Positions 1 through 5,744 of a DNA stretch of 5,888 nucleotides are shown in pieces. Position 1 is the first letter of the stretch; every line of letters starts with the position of its first letter. A program made the translations under genes and the position numbers. Source of the stretch: a bacterium (lineage in GTDB: Bacteria; Patescibacteriota; Saccharimonadia; Saccharimonadales; UBA4665); the NCBI GenBank assembly GCA_021846765.1, contig JAJZWH010000055.1:1-5888 (forward strand), read 5' to 3'. The notes below the pieces were generated by a model. The model worked only from the letters and a program-made list of their open reading frames with translations, made no database searches and had not been told where the DNA came from.

Positions 1-1222
1 CGGCAATGTTGTTAAACCCACTCTGATTAACTAATCCATATATAGGCATTAATATAGCGGCCACTATAAGTAATGCCAATATTCCCATTATAACCATTAG
101 AACAGGTTCAATAATTGTAGATATGGTCTTAATTTCATTATCTACCTCTTTTTCGTAATAACTAGCTACTCTATCTAGCATTGCTTCCAAAGAACCTGAC
201 TGTTCACCTATTTTAAGCATGTTTGGCACTAACACTAAGAAGTTAGGATCATTAGTAATGGCGTCAGACAAGGACTTTCCTCCTTTAACTTTTTCGGCAG
301 CATTTCTCAACGATCTACTAATATGCACATTATCAACAGCGTCGGCAGTAATATCTAGCATTTGCAATAAAGGAACACCGCTGGATACAAGAGTTGCTGC
401 TGTCCTGGCGAATCTGGCCATATATAATTTCATAAATAACGGACCGAAAGGCCAAGCTTTCATCTTAAACTTATCTACTAAATTTTTACCTGTAGCTGTC
501 TTCGATCCACGAGTATATAAAAGCACCAGAGCAATGATTATAATTAAAGTAATCCACCAGAAATGAGTGACAAAATGAGAAATAGCTAGCAAAAATTTAG
601 TCAAGAAAGGCAAAGTAGCACCGGGGATGCCAGCATAAATACTTTCTACCTGCGGCAACACCTTGACAATCATAAAACCAACTACTGCAATCATCACAAT
701 CAAAACAACTATAGGATAGATCATTGCTCCTCTAACTTTGCTCAGAATATCTGAATCTTTTTCTTGTTGGTCGGCTAATCTTTCCAGCCCAGTATCTAAG
801 GTACCCGATATTTCACCAGCTGCTACTAAACTTATATATACTTTATCGAAAACTTTTGGATATTTTGCTAAGGCGACAGAAAAAGCTTTACCTCCTTCAA
901 CATCAGTAATAATATCGGCTATTATTTTTTTAAGCGGTTTAGATACTGTTTGGTCTTCAACACTTCTAAGGCTTTGAATCAAGGGCAATCCAGCATTAAT
1001 TAAAGTGGATAGCTGTCTGCTGAATAATACTCGGTCTTTAGTAGAAACTCTACTCAGAACCCCTCTGCCACCATTAGCTCTCCTATCAAGAGTAATAGAT
1101 AGAGGAGTTAGCCCTTGAGTTTTTAACAAATTAGCTGCTACCTGTTCGTTATCTGCCTGAACTTGAGCTTTGACTAATTTTCCAGTTGTCGCATTTCTGG
1201 CTTCATATCTATAAGTCAGCAT
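1..1222 (-). CDS. pilC: PilC, type IV pilus inner-membrane platform protein (3' end cut by window edge)
   Basis: PilC is the polytopic membrane protein on which the PilB and PilT ATPases act to insert or withdraw pilins. I translated 407 residues from the ATG at 1222 with no stop before the window edge. PilC/GspF proteins are usually about 400 residues, so probably only a few codons are missing. Two GspF-type (T2SSF) repeats are visible, about residues 66-190 and 268-392. Their matching cores are FSRQLSTLINAGLPL (68-81) and FARTAATLVSSGVPL (271-284), and GEISGTLD (136-143) pairs with GEQSGSLE (339-346). Hydrophobic helices lie near 169-188, 222-237 and 371-393, the usual three-helix layout, with IYP (168-170) and MPIY (392-395) at family positions. 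The gene starts 6 bp after the pilT stop and in the same reading frame. A purine-rich site precedes it. The family assignment is secure; the exact 3' end is not visible. Confidence 0.96.
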   Translation of the reverse strand, partial: MLTYRYEARNATTGKLVKAQVQADNEQVAANLLKTQGLTPLSITLDRRANGGRGVLSRVSTKDRVLFSRQLSTLINAGLPLIQSLRSVEDQTVSKPLKKIIADIITDVEGGKAFSVALAKYPKVFDKVYISLVAAGEISGTLDTGLERLADQQEKDSDILSKVRGAMIYPIVVLIVMIAVVGFMIVKVLPQVESIYAGIPGATLPFLTKFLLAISHFVTHFWWITLIIIIALVLLYTRGSKTATGKNLVDKFKMKAWPFGPLFMKLYMARFARTAATLVSSGVPLLQMLDITADAVDNVHISRSLRNAAEKVKGGKSLSDAITNDPNFLVLVPNMLKIGEQSGSLEAMLDRVASYYEKEVDNEIKTISTIIEPVLMVIMGILALLIVAAILMPIYGLVNQSGFNNIA

Positions 1223-1228
1223 TAGCTT

Positions 1229-2296
1229 TTACCCTCTCATTAACCTATCTAGCTCATCTCGATCAACAGCAAAATTACAAGCTTCTTCATAGCTTATACT
1301 TCCCTTGTGTATCAGTTCGACTAATGTCTTGTCCATCGACTGCATACCTAAATCTGCTCCTGTTTGAATTACCGCGTCTAGCTGATGACTCTTACCTTCA
1401 CGAATAATATTGCGGACTGCTGGAGTGGCTACTAATATTTCCGCTGCAGCTACCCGACCACCACCAATTAGCGGTATTAAACGTTGAGACACGATAGCCA
1501 TTAGTATATTAGATAACTGAGAACGAATTTGTGGCTGTTGGTGAGGTGGGAAGACATCTATCATTCGATCTATGGACTGAGCGGCACTATTGGTATGTAG
1601 AGTAGCGAAAACTAAATGTCCAGTTTCGGCAATCGTTATAGCACTAGCAATAGTCTCTAAATCTCTCATTTCTCCAACTAACACTACGTCTGGATCTTCC
1701 CTTAGAGCAGATCTAAGGGCCGCACTAAAGCTATAGGTGTCATAATGAACCTCTCGTTGTACGACGACAGATTTAACAGACTTATGAGTATACTCTATTG
1801 GATCCTCTATAGTTAAGATATGTACCGCTTTTTCGACGTTTATCTTATGAATCATTGCAGCTAGGGTAGTAGATTTACCCGAACCAGTTGGTCCAGTAAC
1901 TAATACTAGCCCACGCGGAAGATCAGAAAACTTATCAACAATTGGCGGTAATCCTAATTGTTCGGTAGATAATAGCTGATTGGGAATCAATCTTAAAGCT
2001 GCTGCTAAATTACCTCTTTCATGAAAAGCGTTGACCCTAAAACGACCTAGCTCTCCAAAAGCAAAACTAAAATCAAACTCTTTGTCTTTCAATAATATTT
2101 GCTTTTGTTCATCGTCTAATATAGCAAAGATTAAAGACTCGACTGCCTCTTCGTTTAAAACATCTGCCCCGCTGACTGGCATCAAAGAACCATCCACTCT
2201 TATCATTGGTGGTAATCCTACTTGAATATGCAAATCAGAAGCGTTTTTCTTAATTACTTCTTCTAGCAATACTTCTATTCGCGGTTTTCCTTGCAT
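1229..2296 (-). CDS. pilT: PilT, type IV pilus retraction ATPase
   Basis: PilT is the hexameric cytoplasmic ATPase that powers pilus retraction and twitching motility. The 355 residues match the usual PilT length and lack the long N-terminal domain of PilB. Visible motifs in order: an N-terminal ASDLHIQVGLPPMIRVDG stretch (19-36) typical of PilT; Walker A GPTGSGKST (135-143); Asp box TIEDPIEYTH (162-171); Walker B with catalytic Glu in VVLVGEMRD (204-212, E209); His box TGHLVFATLHTNSA (225-238); and AVRNIIREGK (293-302), the local form of the PilT-specific AIRNLIRE motif needed for retraction. That last motif separates PilT from PilB and GspE. The only cysteine is C340. The ATG at 2296 is preceded by the best Shine-Dalgarno site in the window and lies 13 bp after the pilB stop. 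All catalytic motifs are intact, so an active enzyme is expected. A close paralogue such as PilU is less likely because the gene sits next to pilB and pilC. Confidence 0.97.
   Translation of the reverse strand: MQGKPRIEVLLEEVIKKNASDLHIQVGLPPMIRVDGSLMPVSGADVLNEEAVESLIFAILDDEQKQILLKDKEFDFSFAFGELGRFRVNAFHERGNLAAALRLIPNQLLSTEQLGLPPIVDKFSDLPRGLVLVTGPTGSGKSTTLAAMIHKINVEKAVHILTIEDPIEYTHKSVKSVVVQREVHYDTYSFSAALRSALREDPDVVLVGEMRDLETIASAITIAETGHLVFATLHTNSAAQSIDRMIDVFPPHQQPQIRSQLSNILMAIVSQRLIPLIGGGRVAAAEILVATPAVRNIIREGKSHQLDAVIQTGADLGMQSMDKTLVELIHKGSISYEEACNFAVDRDELDRLMRG
1233..1238 (-). promoter_or_regulatory. Ribosome binding site of pilC, inside the pilT 3' end
   Basis: GAGAGG lies 10 nt before the pilC ATG at 1222 and is made from the last codons of pilT (Met-Arg-Gly). 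It supports the chosen start. Confidence 0.6.
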
Positions 2297-2303
2297 TATT
2301 TAC

Positions 2304-2311
2304 CCACCTTT
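2304..2311 (-). promoter_or_regulatory. Strong ribosome binding site of pilT
   Basis: AAAGGTGG lies 7 nt before the pilT ATG at 2296 and overlaps the pilB TAA stop. Site strength and spacing are near ideal, in contrast with the weak site and GTG start of pilB. Confidence 0.72.
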
Positions 2312-4091
2312 ATAAAACATCTCCTGCCGCTACTCTATTAACTTCATCTAAAGTAGTAAGACCCTGTAAAGCTTTTAAAAAACCATCCTGTCGCATACTA
2401 ATCATACCCTGTTCTTGAGCGACTTTTTGGATTTCACTAGATGTAGCTCTTTTCATAATCATTTCTTGTATTTTTTCGGTTACCATAAAGACTTCGTATA
2501 ATCCCATCCTACCTTTATATCCTCCGGGAGTATCTATTGAATCTTTACCTCTAGTTAGAGTATAAGCGTTTTGGTTGGATAATGGCAACTTTTTATAACC
2601 AAGTTCATTACTGACCTGCTCTACCTTATCTTCATTGTCTGGTAACAAATGTCCAATGGATTGCTTGATTAGCTCTGTTTCCGGAGCGCTGGATTGATAA
2701 GTTTCGTTATTTGGGGCTATGCGACGAACTAATCTCTGACCAATCACTGTCCTAACTGTAGATGCAATTAAAAACGGCTCAATACCCATATCTAACAACC
2801 TAGGTAAAATTCCTGCTGCTGAACTAGTATGTAGTGTCGAAAAAACCAGGTGTCCTGTTAATGCCGACTGAACAGCCAATTGGGCAGTTTCAGCATCACG
2901 AATTTCTCCTACCATAATCACATCTGGGTCTTGACGTAAAATAGACCTTAATCCACTGGAAAAAGTCAAACCAACTTCGGCATTGACTTGTATTTGATTT
3001 ATCCCATTCATTTTATATTCAACGGGGTCTTCAAGAGTGACAATATTAATTGCATCATTTTTTATTTCTTGAATTAATGCATACAGAGAAGTTGACTTAC
3101 CTGATCCAGTCGGACCAGAAGTTAGAATCATGCCATTGGATTGTTTTAAACTATCTCGAATAGTTCGTAGGGCTCTTCCCTGATAACCCATATCTTCTAA
3201 CTTAAGCGATGTTCCACTTTTATCTAATAACCTAATAACGATTTGTTCGCCCCAGACAATTGGAGCAATAGCTATTCGCAAATCAATTTCTTTATCATCA
3301 ACCTTAACTGTAAATTGTCCATCTTGAGGAATTCTATGCTCATCAATTTTAAGATTAGATAGGATCTTAATCCTGCTAACTAAGGCTGCCTCATTATCTT
3401 TCGGCAGTTTCATTACTTCCCTTAAAATACCATCTATCCTGACCCTAATTTTCAGATCTGTTTCTGTTGGTTCAATATGAATATCGCTGGCTCTGTTCCT
3501 GGCAGCAAACTCTAAAATAGCCGTTAATGCTTTAGATATGGGAGAATCTTGAACAATAGTGGTTATCTCGTTAATGTTTGCTGTGTTTTTTTTGTCTTGA
3601 TCTGCTTTATTTGTATCAGTTAATGATTGCTGAAAAGCTGTGTCGATGCGCGAACCATATTGTTTTAATACTTCTTTTATTCCTGATTCACTAGCTGCAT
3701 AAACTTTTATTGGTCTTCCTATTTTATTGCTTAAGAAATCGACGGCCTGAACATTGCCAGCATCAAGCATGGCCACAACTAAGCGATGTTGCATTTCACC
3801 CAGTGGTACCGTCATATATCTTTCGGCTATATCTTGAGGTATTAATTTAAGGACATCGTGATTAATCCTAGCCTGGGATAAATTAACATATGGAGTTTTG
3901 TTAGCTTTGGCTGTCAGTTTTGTTAAGTCTTCATCAGTTATGTAACCAAGTTTAATTAAATAAGTGAAGATAGGAATCTTTTTGTCCGCAGCTTCTGCAG
4001 ATAATGAAGTTAGCTTTTCTTGAGTCAAAAAACCTGACTCTACTATTAGATCTTCAACTTTTTTTTCACCGGTTGACGATAATACACTCAC
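2310..4091 (-). CDS. pilB: PilB, type IV pilus extension ATPase, lacking the tetracysteine zinc site
   Basis: PilB is the cytoplasmic hexameric ATPase that drives pilin polymerisation through PilC. The product has 593 residues. An N-terminal MshEN/T2SSE_N-like region (about 1-150) is followed by a polar linker (about 155-180). The N2 domain follows, with ASDIHIEP (201-208) and RVRIDG (216-221). The ATPase core has Walker A GPTGSGKST (326-334), Asp box TLEDPVEY (352-359), Walker B VIMVGEIRD (391-399, E396) and His box TGHLVFSTLHTSSA (412-425). After QRLVRR (452-457), where most PilB and GspE proteins carry a CxxC...CxxC zinc module, there is no cysteine; the whole protein has none. About 65 polar residues lead into GYKGRMGLYEV (524-534). 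The start is GTG: an in-frame TAA lies three codons upstream and the next in-frame Met is far inside. A weak AAGG site lies 9 nt upstream. The gene begins 11 bp after orf84. Motor motifs are intact, so it should be active. Confidence 0.96.
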   Translation of the reverse strand: MSVLSSTGEKKVEDLIVESGFLTQEKLTSLSAEAADKKIPIFTYLIKLGYITDEDLTKLTAKANKTPYVNLSQARINHDVLKLIPQDIAERYMTVPLGEMQHRLVVAMLDAGNVQAVDFLSNKIGRPIKVYAASESGIKEVLKQYGSRIDTAFQQSLTDTNKADQDKKNTANINEITTIVQDSPISKALTAILEFAARNRASDIHIEPTETDLKIRVRIDGILREVMKLPKDNEAALVSRIKILSNLKIDEHRIPQDGQFTVKVDDKEIDLRIAIAPIVWGEQIVIRLLDKSGTSLKLEDMGYQGRALRTIRDSLKQSNGMILTSGPTGSGKSTSLYALIQEIKNDAINIVTLEDPVEYKMNGINQIQVNAEVGLTFSSGLRSILRQDPDVIMVGEIRDAETAQLAVQSALTGHLVFSTLHTSSAAGILPRLLDMGIEPFLIASTVRTVIGQRLVRRIAPNNETYQSSAPETELIKQSIGHLLPDNEDKVEQVSNELGYKKLPLSNQNAYTLTRGKDSIDTPGGYKGRMGLYEVFMVTEKIQEMIMKRATSSEIQKVAQEQGMISMRQDGFLKALQGLTTLDEVNRVAAGDVL

Positions 4092-4100
4092 CTTGTATTA

Positions 4101-4104
4101 CCTT
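4101..4104 (-). promoter_or_regulatory. Weak ribosome binding site of pilB before a GTG start
   Basis: AAGG lies 9 nt before the GTG at 4091 and begins inside the orf84 stop codon. The poor match and the GTG start suggest lower initiation, or reliance on ribosomes arriving from orf84. An in-frame TAA at 4100-4098 excludes any earlier start. Confidence 0.5.
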
Positions 4105-4357
4105 ATAGACCACTGCTATTGCTATTAAATGGGCTTGGGTTAGCACTATTGCCAATAACTATAAATTGCGTAGGGTCAATAGACTTTGAGTTAAAGTAAC
4201 TAGGATCTAATTTAGGAAATCTAGAAGATATCGTAGGAACTATGTCGACTTGTTGTTGTCGATTATTGGTCGGAAACACAAATTTACTAATAAGTATAGA
4301 TATGATTGCACTTAAAATTATGGCAGAGATTAATATTGCAAGATCATTTTTTTTCAT
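4103..4357 (-). CDS. Small single-helix membrane protein of unknown function in the pilP position (orf84)
   Basis: I do not recognise this 84-residue protein. It has a short basic start (MKKND), one hydrophobic helix (about residues 6-28), then a polar extracytoplasmic tail rich in Asn, Ser and Pro that ends with PTQFIVIG (62-69) and NPSPFNSNSSGL (73-84). There is no cysteine, so it is not a lipoprotein, and no prepilin peptidase motif, so it is not a pilin. Several points argue that it is a real gene. Its ATG overlaps the pilO stop by one base (TAATG). A strong AAGGAG site lies 11 nt upstream. Its stop is 11 bp before pilB, and nothing else would fill the space. In diderm T4P operons pilP follows pilO, so by position it could be a partner of PilN/PilO, but no similarity to PilP is visible. 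An A8 tract occupies codons 2-4. Confidence 0.82.
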   Translation of the reverse strand: MKKNDLAILISAIILSAIISILISKFVFPTNNRQQQVDIVPTISSRFPKLDPSYFNSKSIDPTQFIVIGNSANPSPFNSNSSGL

Positions 4358-5034
4358 TAATTAATAGTCTCCTTGGTTATGGTAAACTTCTTGGCAGGCT
4401 GAAAATAAGTATGTGCGCTAACCGATACGGTCATATTGGAATCTGTGCCGGTTATATCAATGCTATCTATTTGCATTGGACGAGTAGAGCGTTCAAGCTC
4501 AACTAACAGGGCCTGAACTGTAGTATAGTTGGCGTTATCTATAGAAAAAGTAAACGGTATTTGGACGGGTGCAGGATTAGACATTGGAGCATTACTGATG
4601 CTAGCTGATTGATCGGTACCACCAATAGAAGTTATATTGACATTTTCATTATCTAATAATTTGGCGATTGAAGTGGTTAATGCCGGAAAGTCATATTGAC
4701 TAGGCAAGGCATCCAGTACAATAGTTGCGTTATTGCCTCCATTGCTAGATTTTATTGATTGACTATTACCACCTATTGCATTAGTCGGCTGATCAATGAA
4801 GTTCTTATACGAAACAAGCAAATTACGGGCAGCTACTGAGTCAGTATTCAACTGATTATTGGCTTTTTGATCAGCGGCCAAAACCTGTCCTTGAAAAGAA
4901 TACAATCCATTAAGATAGTTTAGCGACACCAAACAAAATATTGTTATAAATGAAGCTATCGAGGCAACTATAACCATTTGAGTACTGGCTTTAGAAATAG
5001 CAATTCTTCTGGTTGAAGTTTCTAGTAAATTCAT
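4357..5034 (-). CDS. pilO: PilO-like type IV pilus alignment subcomplex protein
   Basis: PilO is a bitopic membrane protein that pairs with PilN and connects cytoplasmic PilM to the extracytoplasmic side of the pilus machine. The 225-residue product has a short basic cytoplasmic N-terminus, one membrane helix (about 19-42, holding the only cysteine, C34), a polar helical segment (about 45-80), a low-complexity Asn/Ser/Gly linker (about 85-103) and a folded C-terminal part. PilO-like signs are LDALPSQYDFPALTTSIAKL (107-126), resembling the family's LP...(hydrophobic) helix before the ferredoxin-like fold, and the helix-strand pattern LLVELERSTRPMQIDSIDIT (176-195). Length is near the usual 200-210. 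The start ATG overlaps the pilN stop (ATGA), with GGAG 10 nt upstream; its own TAA overlaps the orf84 start. Sequence divergence is high, so the name rests on topology, these patterns and the place directly after pilN. Confidence 0.83.
   Translation of the reverse strand: MNLLETSTRRIAISKASTQMVIVASIASFITIFCLVSLNYLNGLYSFQGQVLAADQKANNQLNTDSVAARNLLVSYKNFIDQPTNAIGGNSQSIKSSNGGNNATIVLDALPSQYDFPALTTSIAKLLDNENVNITSIGGTDQSASISNAPMSNPAPVQIPFTFSIDNANYTTVQALLVELERSTRPMQIDSIDITGTDSNMTVSVSAHTYFQPAKKFTITKETIN
4369..4374 (-). promoter_or_regulatory. Strong ribosome binding site of orf84, inside the pilO 3' end
   Basis: AAGGAG lies 11 nt before the ATG of the small protein at 4357. It is close to a full Shine-Dalgarno match and is a main reason to accept orf84 as a translated gene. 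Confidence 0.7.
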
Positions 5035-5744
5035 GGCTTAGAAGCTCCATTGATATTAGTACTATTAGTAACATTTTTAGTTGAAGGCGGGATTTTAAAT
5101 AATTGAGTAGGCTGATCTAATTGAGATCTAGTACTTACCTTATTGGGAATAATTAAGCTAACGTTATCGGTGTTATTAAATATGGTTGGATTAAAATTAA
5201 ACGATACTGAATAACTAGCTGATCCTTGATTAACACCAAAGTTAGTCAAAACTACTTGGGAAAAAGCTAAACTTTCTCCAGGCGTACCTTTAACTGAATA
5301 TTTAGCATATTTTAGTGTATCCACTAGCTGATTAACAGTTACTAGGGTATTTGCTGTACCACTCATCGTCACGTTATTAGTATCAAAATTAATATTAAAA
5401 CTAGAAATATTTGCATTGAGTGGAATTAATTGATAAAGAAATCCTGCTAGCCTATCTGTGGCTGGTTCTTGCATATGCAACGATTGCAGTGTAGATATCT
5501 GGTTTTGAATTGTTAATATTTGATCAAGGTTTTTCTGATTGTTCAACTTACTACCTTGAATCTGAATATTCCTATTGAGAGTATCGATATTACGACCCCT
5601 AGCTATAGTTAAACTAAACAGTAAACCGGTGGCTATTAATGCCACGATTGTAATTAAAATCGATGTAGATATAACTATCCGTCTGGTCCTTTCGGCTTTA
5701 AGATATTGAAGCTTAACATCTGGCAATAAATTAAACTGGATCAT
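5031..5744 (-). CDS. pilN: PilN-like type IV pilus alignment subcomplex protein
   Basis: PilN is a bitopic membrane protein whose cytoplasmic N-terminal peptide docks into PilM and whose outer domain dimerises with PilO. This 237-residue product begins MIQFNLLPDVKL, matching the PilN hallmark INLLP, with the motif at residues 4-8. A basic stretch (ERTRR, 18-22) precedes one membrane helix (about 23-47). Residues 50-90 look like a Gln/Asn-rich amphipathic helix, possibly a coiled coil, and LAGFLYQLIPLNANISSFNINF (99-120) fits the start of the PilN ferredoxin-like fold. The final 45-50 residues are rich in Asn, Thr, Ser and Pro and look disordered; typical PilN proteins are shorter (about 180-200) and end before such a tail. 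The start ATG overlaps the pilM stop (ATGA), with a purine-rich site 5 nt upstream. Neighbours and the N-terminal motif make the call firm. Confidence 0.9.
   Translation of the reverse strand: MIQFNLLPDVKLQYLKAERTRRIVISTSILITIVALIATGLLFSLTIARGRNIDTLNRNIQIQGSKLNNQKNLDQILTIQNQISTLQSLHMQEPATDRLAGFLYQLIPLNANISSFNINFDTNNVTMSGTANTLVTVNQLVDTLKYAKYSVKGTPGESLAFSQVVLTNFGVNQGSASYSVSFNFNPTIFNNTDNVSLIIPNKVSTRSQLDQPTQLFKIPPSTKNVTNSTNINGASKP
5045..5048 (-). promoter_or_regulatory. Ribosome binding site of pilO, inside the pilN 3' end
   Basis: GGAG lies 10 nt before the pilO ATG, within the terminal codons of pilN (Gly-Ala). It fixes the start at 5034 together with the ATGA stop/start overlap. Confidence 0.6.

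Noticed and set aside
219..977. Plus-strand open frames at 219-566 and 738-977
   Set aside because: Both lie opposite pilC, whose translation is continuous and matches its family along the whole length. The plus-strand frames have no ribosome site or recognisable product.
1186..2225. Plus-strand open frames at 1186-1407 and 2031-2225
   Set aside because: They are antisense to the conserved pilT gene and show no protein-like composition or start signals.
2297..2309. Terminator or promoter between pilB and pilT
   Set aside because: The gap is 13 bp and is filled by the pilT ribosome binding site; there is no room for a hairpin or promoter.
3586..3593. A frameshift in pilB at the A8 tract in the linker
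   Set aside because: The frame stays open and family-like on both sides of the tract, so the gene is intact in this sequence.
4103..4357. orf84 as a minor pilin or a PilP lipoprotein
   Set aside because: There is no Gly-Phe-type prepilin cleavage site before the helix, no Glu at the fifth position after such a site, and no lipobox cysteine.
4306..4506. Plus-strand 66-codon frame across the orf84/pilO junction
   Set aside because: It is antisense to two well-supported, coupled genes and has no credible ribosome site or motif.
5031..5744. Recoded UGA (Gly) as in Gracilibacteria and Absconditabacteria
   Set aside because: UGA ends pilM and pilN exactly at ATGA overlaps with the next start, and no TGA occurs inside the coding frames, so UGA acts as a normal stop.
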